Shown piece after piece: positions 30,566 through 43,063 of a stretch of 64,000 nt of DNA. The notes under the pieces were generated by a model. It was given only the letters and a program-made list of their open reading frames with translations. It ran no database searches and was not told where the DNA came from. Each line of letters opens with the position of its first letter. Position 1 is the stretch's first letter. The stretch lies in NCBI GenBank assembly GCA_020736575.1, contig JAGPYM010000031.1, positions 124,001 to 188,000 on the forward strand, written 5' to 3'. The DNA is from Thelonectria olida (taxonomy: Eukaryota > Ascomycota > Sordariomycetes > Hypocreales > Nectriaceae). The translations under genes were made by a program, and so were the position numbers.

Positions 30566-33250
30566 GATGCCTGTTGTATTAGAGGTTAATATGTTTGAAG
30601 AGCGTAGGTAGAGCTAGATGCAGCGATACAGTCGGAAACTACACACTTTATTTCAGGCCAAACTTGTGGGAAAGCAAAGGATTTAAGCAAGGCCTTCGAT
30701 CAATGACGGAAGCATTCACGACCCCGCATCGTGCTATTCCTTCATAGTTGCCCGATGGTCAACGTCATTCATGACATCTCGATTGGCGATGAGCCGCCCG
30801 GAGGTCAGCGACGATGCGGGGAAATGCCAGGAACGCAAGTTGTCTGGACGCTGTGCAACATTCGCAGCGTCACCATCACGTAACGTCCAAGGATAAGCCG
30901 GAGAGATGGGGTTTGCCTGAATTCTCCCACGGCGCTCATCAAGGATGTTGGGATGGCGATGGACGGGTAACGACGGTTGGGAGCGTAGATGCAATTTGCC
31001 TCGAACACCTTAGATATGCATACACGTAGTTTATTGCGAAGAAGCTGGTGAGATGAGCTGTGTATGAGGTCAAGCTGCTTGAGAGAAGGAGCAGGGAAAT
31101 TACTGACTGAGACCCAACAGCTGACGAATGCCTACAGAGAGTGGCAAATAAAACAAGAAATTGAGGAAAGCCTAGAAATGTCGTTTCATTCTTCCACGCA
31201 AGCCGTCGACTGCCTAACGGCCGGAGCAGATCGTCATCGAACATTGGAAGGATTCGTGAAGCGGAACTGAGCCTAAGCCACACGCACCGCCGCAAAGGTG
31301 ATGGTGATGACTGCGCCATAAAGCAAGGCATCGGACAAGAACTGAAATGGGATAGCTCGAAACTTCGGAGACTTTTGTCAAATGCCTGGACAGACACAGA
31401 AACAGTGCAGAAAGAGCAATAATGCGGCAAGTCCTTGGATCCAAGTCGGGCAACGGGCGTACTATTCCGAGCACGCCCAAGTCAGACTGACAGATTGGTG
31501 ACACGTCCAATGGGCTGAAGAGGGCGGCCGGAGAAGAATTTCTCTAGATGGTTCTCTCAGAAGGAGTAGAATGGTCGACTGTGATCTGGAGGACAAGTGC
31601 CTAGCCTCTTGAGCCCACTTTCACATGTATTTTCTGGGATGCGACTCAAGAAATGCAACTGAGACACAAGACAGCCCAAGGTAGGACTCGAGATATTTTG
31701 GGTGTCACTGGCACAGGGAAGAGAGCCATTTACATACATATGTAGTAAGAGATGGTGACTACGGAGCACTCAAGTAACGAGGATGGTCTCGTAATCATCA
31801 TGGCAGGCAGGCAAAACCGGCCGACGCAGCCGAGCACCGAAAAGAAAAAAAAAGGCATCAGACCACCAGATGACGCCCCAGATAAGAACCATCACCCCGT
31901 GAGCAAAGGCTCGTCCCCGCGTCAGCACGAGAACATCCATGGATCTCTTGGCTGCTTGGGGGCCCCGGATTTTGATTGCGGGGAGAAGCTTAGAATCTGG
32001 AGAACAGGGCATCGGGCCGGCCCCGTGGCTATGTGAGGATGAATCAGACCCGGCATTTTAGAGACTGACACGCGCTGTCGACACGAGAAAAAACACGAGA
32101 ATGAGGGAATAATTATAAGGGCTGAAAAATTAGCAGAGCAGCTGGCCACGAGCTGAAAGAAAGCGAAACTATAAGCATCAGCACGGCATCTACTCAGCGT
32201 CATGCCGGTCATCAGAACATGAATGGAGAGTGAAGCTGTCGTGACATGTGAAAGACTTTGCTCAGAACCAGACCTCATATCATGGATGAAAATCTGCGGT
32301 CCAGTCCATGCAGCGGGATTTACAGAAGGTACCGCCCTTGTCTCCCCAACTCGGCACGCCCAATTTACCTCCACTCAGCTTGATTTGGCTTCGGAACAGG
32401 GCCACGTGCCCCTGTACAGGTTGCGTCAGGGATCGAAGTGCGGCCAGTGATTGGTCGACGGGAGCGGTGTAGCAGCCCAAACTGGAGAAGAGAATCAAGA
32501 ATCCTTTGGTCTAGGAGGGTCAGATGTGCTGAAAGGGGCCCAGAAATAACAGACAATCTTTGCTCGGTCAAGGTCGAGTACGACGAGTGACATTCCAACA
32601 GAAGGCTGGATCACTGGCGGCTGCGTACCGTCGACTCAATGGTGGAGCCCTTCCCCGTTTCCCCCGCCATGCTCCCTGCACCTCAGATACGTGGGGAAAG
32701 TGCCCGCTGCACCAGCCGTTCCTTCCCACCCACCACTTCACCGTTCACCCGTCCCCACCAATAAAACTTTTGGTCATGGGCCTTTGTCAGTTTGTCGATC
32801 GTCCAGCATTATCGAGGACGCTTCATAACTTGGTAATACCTTGGTCACCTCAGGTCTTGCATCGATCGCCGTGTCAACCTAACAGCAGCAATATCACTAT
32901 CCAGGCGGAAGACCACTTCCCTCTGTTATCGGGTTGCTGCTGCTAGCTTGCGCGGCTAAACAAACGTTGACGGTTACAACGCTCTGCAGGAACCAACTCA
33001 ACCCTCCTTCTCTCAGATCTCGACTCCGTCTCAGTTGCGACACCTTGACCTCTAACTTCCTCGGCCTCGTTTTCCTCCTCGGTTCGATTGCATATCTCGA
33101 AACACCTTGATCAAGGCATCTTTCACTTCCCTTCCATTCGACCCTCCTCAACGTCGACTACCTACGTCACCGTTCTCAACTCGCCGTCATTCCTCTCCGA
33201 CATGTACTAATGCGCCCACGAAACGCCTCCCTTCATCCTAAGCCTTCATA
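30566..33250. other. Intergenic, 2.7 kb, including the lipase leader
   Basis: Divergent promoter region. From about 32800 the plus strand becomes C/T-rich, with a purine-poor leader up to the ATG at 33251. Frames such as 30939-31430 (minus) have no recognisable domain, and I do not call them genes. Confidence 0.5.
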
Positions 33251-35723
33251 ATGACCGACATACTCCTCCAACCCGGCCCGGTGCCGTCCATTCTCTCTAA
33301 ATCTCCACAGAAGCCAAACACCAAAGCCAAACGTCCACCTGCGAAATCCACGACGACCCCGGGCGTGGTCAATACCCTCCAAAAAGCGGTCAAAGATGCC
33401 AACAATACTTTACTATGGCTAAAGGATGGCTTGTCACAACAGGAGCGCGAAAGGAACAAGGTTTGCGAGGAACGCAGACAAATCCTCCGCGCTCGTATGC
33501 AGAATGTAAGGAGTTGTGATCCAAGTCGTACCCAGTGCTAACATGTCCCAGGCCGAGACTCGATTACAATGGGACGAAGCCGCCAAAGAATTAGATGTCT
33601 TGGACGGAAACGAAGAGTGGAAGAAAGACTCATCTACCGGCGACTATAACCCAGAGCTAATTGAGGAACGCCTAAAAGCTCTCGAAGAAGTCCGAGCCAG
33701 CTGCGACATCCAAGCCATGATGCACCTCATTCGCACCGCCTTAGCCCGAGACCTAGGCGGCATGGAAAACGTTGATCTGTACCGCCACTCTTACTCGGGA
33801 ACAAAGCATTTGATTGAGCGATACGTCAAGTCTACTGTCCAAACGATCGAGGCCGTCGTGAGCCAGAGCCAGCTGGACTCGGGAATCGAGCATCGAGACT
33901 TGCTCGAGGGTATTCTCTTTGCGCGCCAGAGCTTTGGCCGCAGCGCTCTCTTACTCTCCGGCGGCGGCACCTTTGGCATGTGTCATATCGGCGTTCTAAA
34001 GGCGCTATACGAAGCCCAGCTATTGCCAAGGATCATTTCGGGCGCCAGCGCCGGAAGTATTGTATGCGCTGCTATGTGCACGCGCACGGATGAAGAGATT
34101 CCTGAACTCATCAAAGAATTCCCATACGGCGACTTGTCCGTCTTTGAGGAGGAAGGCGGAAAGGGAGGCGTTTGGAACAACCTTCGTCGCTTGCTCACTG
34201 AGGGTAGCTGGTCCGACATCAAACATCTCCAAAGTGTCATGCAAGGCTTGATGGGCGACATGACTTTCCAGGAGGCTTACAACCGCACCCGTCGCATTCT
34301 CAACATCTGCGTTTCCACAGCGTCCGTGTACGAGCTTCCCCGGATTCTCAACTACATCACTGCCCCCAACGTCATGATCTGGTCTGCTGTGGCCGCTTCG
34401 TGCTCGGTGCCTCTCGTCTTCAATGCCGCACCTCTTCTCGTCAAAGACCCCATCACTGGCGAGCATCGGCCCTGGAACCCCTCTCCTCAGCGTTGGATCG
34501 ACGGTTCTGTGGACAACGATCTGCCGATGACACGCTTGTCGGAGATGTTCAACGTCAATCACTTCATCGTCTCACAGGTGAATCCGCATGTGGTGCCCTT
34601 TCTCTCCAAAGACGACCATTTATCGCCACACGCAAAGCCGGATCACAGCCAACCCATTCGCTCGGACGACTTTGACTGGGTCAACACTCTCGCCTCCCTA
34701 GCCAAGGATGAAGCACTGCATCGGCTGCATTTCCTCGCGGAACTCGGCATCTTTCCCAACTTGGTGACCAAATTCCGCAGCGTTCTCAGTCAAAAGTACT
34801 CGGGAGACATCAACATTTTACCCGAAATCAACATGAACGACTTGCCAAGGTTGTTGGCAAATCCGGACAGCGAGTACATGATCAAATCATGCCTGCTTGG
34901 TGAGCGCGCCACATGGCCCAAACTCAGCCGAATCCGCGATCGTTGCGCCATTGAGCTAGCATTGGATCGTGCTGTGCACCGTTTGCGAGCTCGCGTCGTG
35001 TTCTCAGCGAGTCAGCGAGATTTGCGACAGCTCGGTGTGCATATGGGAACGCTCCCGTCCAGCAAACCCGAACCAGCTCCACCAAGCCGCAAGATGGGGC
35101 CAGGTCTAGAGATAAAGCCCCACAAGCGACACCGCCGACGATCGGTAGGCAGTCTGCACGTACTTGCCGGGCAATGGCTGAACGACGAGAACGGGATAAC
35201 CGACGATGATACGGAGCAAGAAGAACGCCTCGAGATGCAGTCGCGCAACACACATGCCGGATCTCCTATCGCAGTGCGAAAGCCTCGTTTGAAACGCGCA
35301 TCTAGGAGCCACATTCACCTTCAAACACGAGGCGTCCATGCACATCTTGCTGAAGTGGAAAACTTCCGCGTCGGGTTTGACTTTTCGAAGCCAATAACGC
35401 CGCCAAATTCAGGAAATACATCTCTTTCGACAGTGGCAGTTCCAGACGAGGTCATTGAAGGCTCTGAAACCGAAACACCAGACCCTTGGTCTGATCACAC
35501 TTGGCAGTCCAGAGGGAATGTCACGTCTCCCACGGATGAGAATGAGACTAGCGAGCCTGCTCATTCCAGCGACGATGCTGCAGGAGAGGTTGACGCAAGC
35601 GATGATGAACCATATGCGTCGACCTCTAAGGACAATCATACCGAGAGTTCATCTGCAACCAGCCCCGGGACCAGCATTCCCTTCCGTCCAGTGGCCCGAG
35701 CAGGCTGGATGCTTTGGGACTGA
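33251..35723 (+). CDS. Patatin-like phospholipase / triacylglycerol lipase (TGL3-5/SDP1-like family)
   Basis: Two exons, 33251-33505 and 33552-35723 (46-bp intron, branch GTGCTAACAT), giving 808 aa. The N-terminal 190 residues (DAAKELD...LIERYV) are the helical DUF3336-like region found before fungal patatin domains. The oxyanion loop GGGTFG is at 222-227, the nucleophile elbow GASAG at 249-253 (Ser251), and the catalytic aspartate in WIDGSVDNDLP at about residue 402; this makes a complete Ser-Asp dyad. APNVMIWSAVAASCSVP precedes it. The C-terminal third is low-complexity, with basic patches (KPHKRHRRRS) and many Ser/Thr/Asp/Glu, suggesting phosphorylation. Expected at lipid droplets or ER, releasing fatty acids from triacylglycerol or phospholipid. 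An upstream C/T-rich leader supports this start. Confidence 0.92.
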
Positions 35724-37460
35724 CAGTTTCCAGATGTACTAGATAAGACAGCGGGATCAGAGAGTCGGTCTGAGCCGGGGCAACTCGGCAACGCCTTTTA
35801 CATTTCTTATATATTATTGCAGCATCTTGGAATACGGCAAGGTCGCTTGGTGTTGGGATTGGATTCAAGTTGCATCACACGGCGAACATGACGCATTGGG
35901 TTGGTTAAGCTATTGGAGTAGGCGAGCGAGCACATTAGATGGCAGACGGTTACGAGAATGATTTTGTCACGACAAGGATTTATTCATTATGTTTATCACA
36001 TAATTGCGACGTGTGACTCTGAATGTTGGATCCATGCCTTGAACGAACCTTGACGCGGCCATGGATTTCATAACTCTTAGATTAGTAACGAGTTCTTGCA
36101 TCGACACGCCTGGGGGAGCCCGTGTTCCCTGCCCTCAAGGTTAGAGGCGGGCAGCAATTCGACTTCTGCAAACTCCAATTCCCCACGACATTCGTCGAGG
36201 AGTGGCAAGAGATATAGCGGATGTCTGCAGAACTCTTGCTACTCCTCAAACTAAAGTAGTCCGTCAGGCACTCGGTTTTGGTCGCAAAGCGATAAGATCC
36301 AGCATTACGGTTTAATGCATTGGGCCAAACATGTATAACTGGGAGCTTCGCATGGCAGCAATACAAGCAGCCATGGACGGCACGCAAGCAGCCTCGAACA
36401 CCAAAAGGGGGCGCCTCGGTAAAACCCCCCTCTCCCCGGGCAGGCAGACGAGATTGCTCTATTAAGAGTTTGGTTAATAGGAAGGTAGTTAGGTCTCCAG
36501 GCTCCTAACATTGATAATGGCAATACATGTAATTAATATTAAGCTTAATACACCCCATGTTTACTAACTTTTCTATTACAATTTAAGAGCTATAAATAAC
36601 TTTTAAAGTAGATAAAATAAATATTATTATAAAAAACAAATTTCTTTATTTCTTTATTATATTTCATTATAAGGAACATTATGTCGGAAGAATGAGCGAA
36701 ATTTACGAATCTGAGTCGGCCATTGTAATGAGCCTGATGTCGGCAAAGTTGAGGTTGATGTCGAGGAGACAAGGAGCCAATGTGGGGAAGGACAAGAAAG
36801 GAACCGAGAGGGAAAACAATAATGCTTCATCCCAATTAACGTTAGGTCTTAGGTTGCACCCATACATTGTCACCTCTTGAGTGAATATTGAACAATTGCG
36901 ATCTGTGATTCCGAATGTTGATCCACGTACCGATTGCACAACTACTCTCGAATTAGTGGAAGGCGCACTCGACATAAGCAAACGATAACATCACGTAGGC
37001 TAAGATAGCTAGCCCAAAAAGAGTTCTACTTGGTTTCAAATGGCTCTCTCTAAGTTGTCTACGCCTCTCAAAACGCGGTGGGAAAGTGGACAGGCATAGG
37101 GTAGCTATCAAGCTCAATGTGAGAAGCGCGTGTTGTGTGCGAGGAGCCTGGAAAGCGGCCCGTTCCCACGACTGAAAATCAATCATTAGGGAGAGGCATG
37201 GCTTGTCGCCGTAGTAAATGTAGGCAATTTACCGTGCCCGGAGTTGTCTTCCTGCAGGAAGCCGGAATATGCCTAGGTGACACCCTCCCATCCTCCCCGC
37301 CGACTCCGTGAGGTACGACTGCTAGTCAATTGCAGGAGCCGGCCGTTTTTCAGCCCCCATAAACCAAAAGATCAATCGGACCGAGAAATAACTACCTGGC
37401 CGCCTCCAAATACAAATGAGACTAAAAAAGAAGCAGAAAAATGACAGGGAGCAAAAAGAT
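35724..37460. other. Intergenic, 1.7 kb, AT-rich island and diverged direct repeats
   Basis: About 36505-36680 is strongly AT-rich. A 36-bp direct repeat occurs at 36001-36036 and again, diverged, at 36893-36927. Possibly a decayed mobile element. No gene supported. Confidence 0.5.
36001..36927. repeat. Diverged direct repeats flanking an AT-rich core (possible relic element)
   Basis: Copy 1 at 36001-36036 contains taattgcgacgtgtgactct and gaatgttggatcca; copy 2 at 36893-36927 contains caattgcgatctgtgattcc and gaatgttgatcca. About 890 bp apart in the same orientation, with the AT-rich island between. No terminal inverted repeat or coding remnant was recognised. Confidence 0.4.
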
Positions 37461-37550
37461 CGACCACGCCAGGAGTCGAACCTGGAGTCTTCAGAGTAAG
37501 TGGTTTCGGTGAACCGAAATCTGACGCCTTAGCCATTAGGCCACGCGGCC
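37461..37550 (-). tRNA. tRNA-Arg(UCG) with a 17-nt intron
   Basis: The minus strand starts GGCCGCG and closes with CGTGGTC plus discriminator G; the seven acceptor pairs form with G-U wobbles. The D-arm reads TGGCCTAATGGCTAAGGC. The anticodon stem is TCAGA/TCTGA, with loop TT-TCG-G interrupted one base after the anticodon by a 17-nt intron (37513-37497). The T-arm is CCAGG-TTCGACT-CCTGG. A TTTTT terminator lies on the minus strand at 37457-37453. Reads CGA codons (and CGG by wobble). Confidence 0.93.
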
Positions 37551-37890
37551 GGATATCCGTTATTGGAGAGCAGAGCCTCTAATTATGTATATAAACCACA
37601 ACTTATTTTGTGGCATGACCCAAGATTGCCGACGTGCTTGATACGGAGCTAGCGATGTGAGATTTGACTTGTGAAAGCTCAAGCATGCGGGTTTCACTCG
37701 TGAGGTCCTGTTTTCGTACGATCAGGAAGTGGAAGGTAGAAGAACTACATCACACTTGCTGGACCAGAATACGGATTCATGAGATTTTGTTGCCTCAGGC
37801 TGCCCCCTCAACCACTACAGGGACCAGATCTGACTGAACAGCCAGGCTTTAGAACAATTCGTCTTTCCATCGTTGTAGTTGGCCCGCAAC
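37551..37890. other. Intergenic between tRNA-Arg and the ankyrin NLR
   Basis: Contains TATATAAA at 37588-37595. It could serve the NLR (about 300 nt upstream of its ATG) or be part of the tRNA 5' flank. No coding region. Confidence 0.4.
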
Positions 37891-40800
37891 ATGACGGTTG
37901 ACAAACCCCGAAGCGATGAGAAACAGAAACTGACGCACGATGCATACACAGTGGGGTGGATTTGCGTGCTCCGATGCGAGTTGAACGCATCGAGGGCCTT
38001 GTTGGACGAAGAACATGAGCCACTTCCACCGGTTGAGAAGGACGACAACAGCTATCTCCTCGGTCGCATCGCGGGACACAATGTTGCCATTGCCTTTACC
38101 GGATCAGGGACGTACGGGACAAACGCTGCGGCGCAGACGGCAACGCACATGATTCGCACCTTTCGCAACATTCGATTTGGATTGATGGTTGGCGTGGGTG
38201 GTGGTGCTCCGAAACCACCAGATCCGAACGATTCTCTTAACGACATCTGCCTCGGAGATGTCGTCGTGGGCTCTGCCAAGGGAAGCCATGGTGAGCATCC
38301 GTGAAATGCACATGTTTGTGGCCGAATGCTCATCATCTCAGGTGGTGTTCTACAGTACGACATGGGAAAATGGAAGGATGACGGCGAATTTCGTATTGAT
38401 TCACATCTGAGCAAACCGCCCAAGATTTTATCCAAGGCAATCGAACTCTTGCAATCTCACCACGATTTCGGAGATGGCGAAATGACGCATTACATCAAAG
38501 AAGTGGCCGCTAAGTCAACAAAACTTCGGGCCCTGAGAGACTATCGGTTTCCGGGCAGAGATCAAGATCAGTTGTTCAGAGCGGGTTATCCTCATGTTGG
38601 TGATGACGATTGTTCCATATGCGATGCTACGCAATTAGAGAAGCGACTCACTCGAGAGTCAGACGACCCTGCCGTTCATTACGGACTCATTGCCTCTGGG
38701 AACTCCGTCATGAGATCGGCTCAGCGTCGGGACGAGTTGCGAGACGCTTGGGGTGTACTGTGTTTCGAGATGGAGGCGGCAGGGCTAATGGACGAGTTTC
38801 CGTGCGTTGTCATCCGGGGAATTTGTGACTACTCCGATAATCACAAACACAAGATCTGGCAGCCCTATTCTGCAGTTGCCGCCGCAGCGTACGCGAAGGA
38901 CCTCCTAAGAGTGATTCAACCGCGTGAAGTCGAGGGCATGGAGACAGCGGCCAAGATGATCGCGCAATGTGAGTTAGTTTATAAAATGGTTTGCTTATTA
39001 GCCATTCACCACGCATGGGATTTGACGTCGTTCTAATCACAAACTAGTCTTTCAGACTGTGGTCACAACTGGAGAGACTGCTACACGCATCGAGTCCAAA
39101 TTGGTCAGGCATGAAGATATCGGAATCCTCAACTGGCTGACCCCAATCGACTATGGCCCTCAACACAGTGACCTCCTCAGGAGAAGGCAGCTGGGGACCG
39201 GGCAATGGCTTCTGGGCTCGGAAGAGTACCAGGCGTGGCTCAAGAATCGGAAGCAGACCTTGTTCTGTCCAGGGATCCCTGGAGCCGGGAAGACAATCCT
39301 CACGTCCATTGTGATTGACAATATTATGGCGAAATTTCGGAACGACTCGACCACTGGTATCGCATTTGTTTACTGCAATTTCCAAAGGAGGGACGACCAG
39401 AAATTTGACGACTTGCTGGCAAGTCTGCTGAAACAGCTAGCGGAAGGCTGCCTCTCCTTACCACAGGATGTGAGAGATCTTTATGGCTACCATAGCTCCA
39501 GACGAACACGACCGTCAGTCGAAGAAATCTCGAGCACTCTCCACTGCGTGGTGGCCAAGTACTCGAGAGTATTCATCATCATCGACGCCCTTGATGAATG
39601 TTCCGCAGCCGATTGTTGCCGGACTAGGTTACTCTCCGAGCTCTCCAATCTCCAAGAGAGGTGTGGAATCAACATCTGGGCGACATCAAGGTTTATTCCC
39701 GAGATCATTGATCATTTCAAAGGCAACAGCGAGTCATTGGAGATTCGTGCGAGCCGAGCGGATGTGGAGAGCTACTTGGTTGGTCACATGAGCCGATTGC
39801 GATCTTTCGTTCAACAGAATGCGGAATTGCAAGAACAGATCAAGACGGGAATCTCAGAAGCGGTTGATGGGATGTACGTAAGGTCATCAGTTGAGGGCCA
39901 CGCGCTAACTGTTCTGTAGGTTCCTCTTGGCGCAGATCTATCTTGATTTACTTGATGACAAGGTGACACTCAACGATATCCGAAGCGCATTGCACGTCTT
40001 CCAGAAACAGGGTCGAGGATCGGGCGAAGAAGAGAAGACTGAGGTACTAGCCCATGCGTATAAGCAAGCCATGGAAAGAATCAATGGACAGAAACCAGCT
40101 TTACGAAAGCTCGCCATGACGGTTCTGTCTTGGATCACATGCACAAAAAGACAGCTTACTACATCGGAACTTCAGCACGCCCTGGCAATCAGGGTAGGAC
40201 AGCCTGAACTTGATCGAGGGGACTTGCCATATATCGGAGACATGGTCTCGGTATGTGCTGGATTGGTCACCATCGACAAGGACAGCGATGTCATCCGACT
40301 AGTTCACTATACAACGCAAGACTTCCTCCAAAGAACGCAGAAGGATTGGTTCCCAGATGCAGAGACTGATATAACCAAAGTCTGCATCACCTACCTCTCT
40401 TTTGACCTTTTTGAGGCTGGATTTTGCCAAACGGACCGAGCCTTTGAAGAGCGGCTGCGGTCCAATCCGCTTTATGACTACGTTGCGCGGAACTGGGGGC
40501 ATCATGCACATGCAGCCTCAGCACGGACGGACACAGAAATGGATCCAGAGCTGAAACAGTTGGCTCTGGATTTTCTCGAGTCTGAAGCCAAGACGTCCGC
40601 CGCCTGCCAGGCAATGATGGTTGTCGATAAACGCGTTCACTACAGCCAGATCCTGCCGAGGGAAATGACTGGACTGCACCTTACGGCATACTTTGACTTG
40701 AAGGAACTAATGGTGGGCTTACTCGAGAAGGGACATATTGCACATGGCAGAGATACTCGTGGTAGGTCGCCGCTGTTGCTGGCCGCAGAGAATGGGAGCG

Positions 40801-42812
40801 AGGCTCTCGTGGAGCTGTTGATGGCGCAGAAGGGCGTTGACCTAAAGTCGAAAGATGGTGAATACGGCCAGACACCGTTGGCACGAGCCGCAGAGAATGG
40901 ACACAAAGCAGTCGTCAAGCTGCTGCTTCAGGGTTCCGGCATCAATCCAGACCAAACGGACTACGACTACCATACACCTCTATCGCGGGCAGCGATGAAC
41001 GGACATACAGCCGTGGTGAAGCTGCTGTTGGAGAAAGATTCGGTGGATGTTGATTTCAAGGGGAATCTCAGCCGCTCACCACTATCATGGGCGGCAAAGG
41101 GCGGGCATGTGGAAGTCGTCAAGCTCCTACTGGAGAAGGACGCCCAGATAGAGTCCAAATGCATGTTTGGTCGGACGCCGCTGTCGTACGCCAGGACCGA
41201 GGCCGTCGTTGAGCTCTTGCTTGAGAAGGGTGCCGAGCTGGAGTCCAGAGATGTGTATGGTCAGACACCGCTGTCTTGGGCTATCGTGGATAAGAAGGAG
41301 GCGGTCGTCAAGCTGCTGGTCAAGAAGAATGCCAACCTAGAAATTAGAGATAAAGGGAGTCGGACGCTACTGTCGCATGCTGCTGCAAGTGGGCATCGGG
41401 GGATCGTCGAGATGTTGATTGACAACGGCGGTATTGATCTCAGGGCTGAGGACCAAAATGGTCTGACAGCACTGTTTTTCGCTGTATTGGCTGGGCATGA
41501 GGCTATCGTCAGGCTCCTCCTCGAGAAGGCTGGCGCTAATTCTACAAACACAAGGAGCAGACTGCTGTTATGTGCCGCTGAGTACAGGCACGAGGCGATT
41601 CTCTCGTTATTGCTCGACGGCGACGGTATCGACATCAACGTCAACAAGAACGACGGTCGGACGCCGTTGTACATGGCATCCCGGAATGGTGACGAAGCGA
41701 TAGTCAAGCTGCTTCTCAACTGCAGCGATATTGACGTCAATGCGAAGGACCGTTATGGTCGGACGTCACTTTACCTGGCTGCCGAGGAAGGAAATGAAGC
41801 CATTATCAAGCTGTTGCTGGATACAGGCAAAGTCAATCTTGACCCAGTAGATAGCGATGGTAGGACGGCGTTCTCAAGGGCTGCCGAGAGAGGCAACGAA
41901 GCCATTGTCAAACTATTGTTTGGTACAGGCAAAGTCAGCGCTGACACAAAGGACAAGCATGGCCGGTCGCCGCTCTCGTGCGTTGCCGATCGAGGGCATG
42001 AAGCGATCGTCAGGCTGCTGCTTGACATGGGCGTCGATGCTGACTCAAAAGACAATAACGGTCGGACACCGTTATCCTATGCTGCCGATAAATGGAATGA
42101 AGCAGTCGTCAAGCTGTTGCTTGGTGCAGGCAATGTCGACACCAACTCAAAAGACAGCGATGGTCTGTCACCGTTGTCTTATGCGTCCAGGAACGGTAAT
42201 GAGGCCATTGTCAGGCTGTTGCTTGACACGGAAAATATTGAAATCGACCCAAAGGGCATCAACGGTCGGACGCCGTTATTTTATGCCGCCAATAGTGGCA
42301 ACGAGGCCATCGTCAGGCTGCTGCTCGGCGCAGGCAGTGTCGGCACTAACTTAGAAGACAACGATAGTCGGACGGCGTTATCTTATGCCGCCGAGAAAGG
42401 GAGTGAGGCCATCGTCAAGTTGTTGCTTGATACAGGCAGCGTCGACACCGGCTCAAAAAGTAAAGATGGTCGGACGCCGTTGTCTTATGCCGCTGAGAAC
42501 GGGAGCGAGGCTGTCGTTACCTTACTGCTTGAGACGGGCAAAGCAGACGTTGACTCAAAAGACGACAATGGCCGGACGGCGTTATCGTGGGCAGCAAGGA
42601 ATGGACATGGCGCAGTAGTGAATTTGCTGGTTGTAGCAAAGGCCAACGTCAATCTCAGCGACGATCAAGGAGACACTCCTTTACTGCTCGTAGCAAAGCG
42701 TCGAGAGGGCAAAATAATAAAGCTGCTGCTAGAAAACGGTGCGGATGTGGATGCCGGCAGCGGGTGGACTCCTCTTTTGCTAGAATATGAGCACGGATGG
42801 ATGGACGAATGA
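37891..42812 (+). CDS. NLR/STAND protein: nucleoside-phosphorylase-like domain, NACHT, ankyrin repeats
   Basis: Four exons, 37891-38290, 38342-38968, 39048-39873 and 39920-42812, giving 1581 aa; introns are 51, 79 and 46 bp. Residues about 15-330 are a PNP/UDP-phosphorylase-type domain: [44 protein letters not shown], and the substrate-site region [31 protein letters not shown]: Walker A GIPGAGKT at 418-425, Walker [12 protein letters not shown] at 517-527. From about residue 868 to the end come roughly 21 ankyrin repeats of 33-34 residues. The later ones are very alike ([25 protein letters not shown]). Likely a non-self or stress sensor whose phosphorylase-like domain acts on nucleosides or nucleotides or triggers a response. 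The first in-frame ATG is 37891. Confidence 0.92.
41652..42597 (+). repeat. Coding tandem repeat, about ten 102-bp ankyrin units
   Basis: Units start near 41652, 41755, 41857, 41959, 42058, 42160, 42262, 42364, 42466 and 42568, spaced 102 bp with one 99-bp step. Each opens with a ggtcggacgccgtt-like phrase. Similarity is visible at the DNA level, not only the protein level. Confidence 0.85.
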
Positions 42813-42970
42813 TTGATTGAAGAACTAGATAATAAGACGGACGACTCATGGGAGAAACATAATGGTACGACAACACGTTTCCAAGTGAACTTGAGGTGAT
42901 TCACTTTGAGCTTGGCAGCCAGTGGCACACTAGCTATATAATTCAAATTATGCAGCCTTCTAGCATATCA

Positions 42971-43063
42971 GACACTTTGGCCGAGTGGTTAAGGCGATGC
43001 CCTGCTATCAAGCATATCAAGGCATTGTGTTCGCACGCGCAGGTTCGAATCCTGCAGGTGTCG
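42971..43063 (+). tRNA. tRNA-Ser(GCU) with a 12-nt intron
   Basis: Acceptor GACACTT pairs with AGGTGTC (43056-43062), discriminator G. The D-arm TGGCCGAGTGGTTAAGGCG is typical for Ser. The anticodon stem is ATGCC/GGCAT with loop CT-GCT-A...A; the anticodon is at 43004-43006 and the intron at 43008-43019. The long variable arm TGTGTTCGCACG is the class II mark. T-arm GCAGG-TTCGAAT-CCTGC. A T-rich terminator (tttctttttg) follows at 43064-43073. Confidence 0.94.

Noticed and set aside
30939..31430. 163-codon minus-strand frame between opsin and lipase
   Set aside because: No domain, codon pattern or splice context; Ser/Leu-rich and low in charged residues as in random non-coding sequence.
41652..42597. 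Regular 102-bp spacing considered as a CRISPR-like or satellite array
   Set aside because: The repeats are in frame and encode standard ankyrin units of the NLR.
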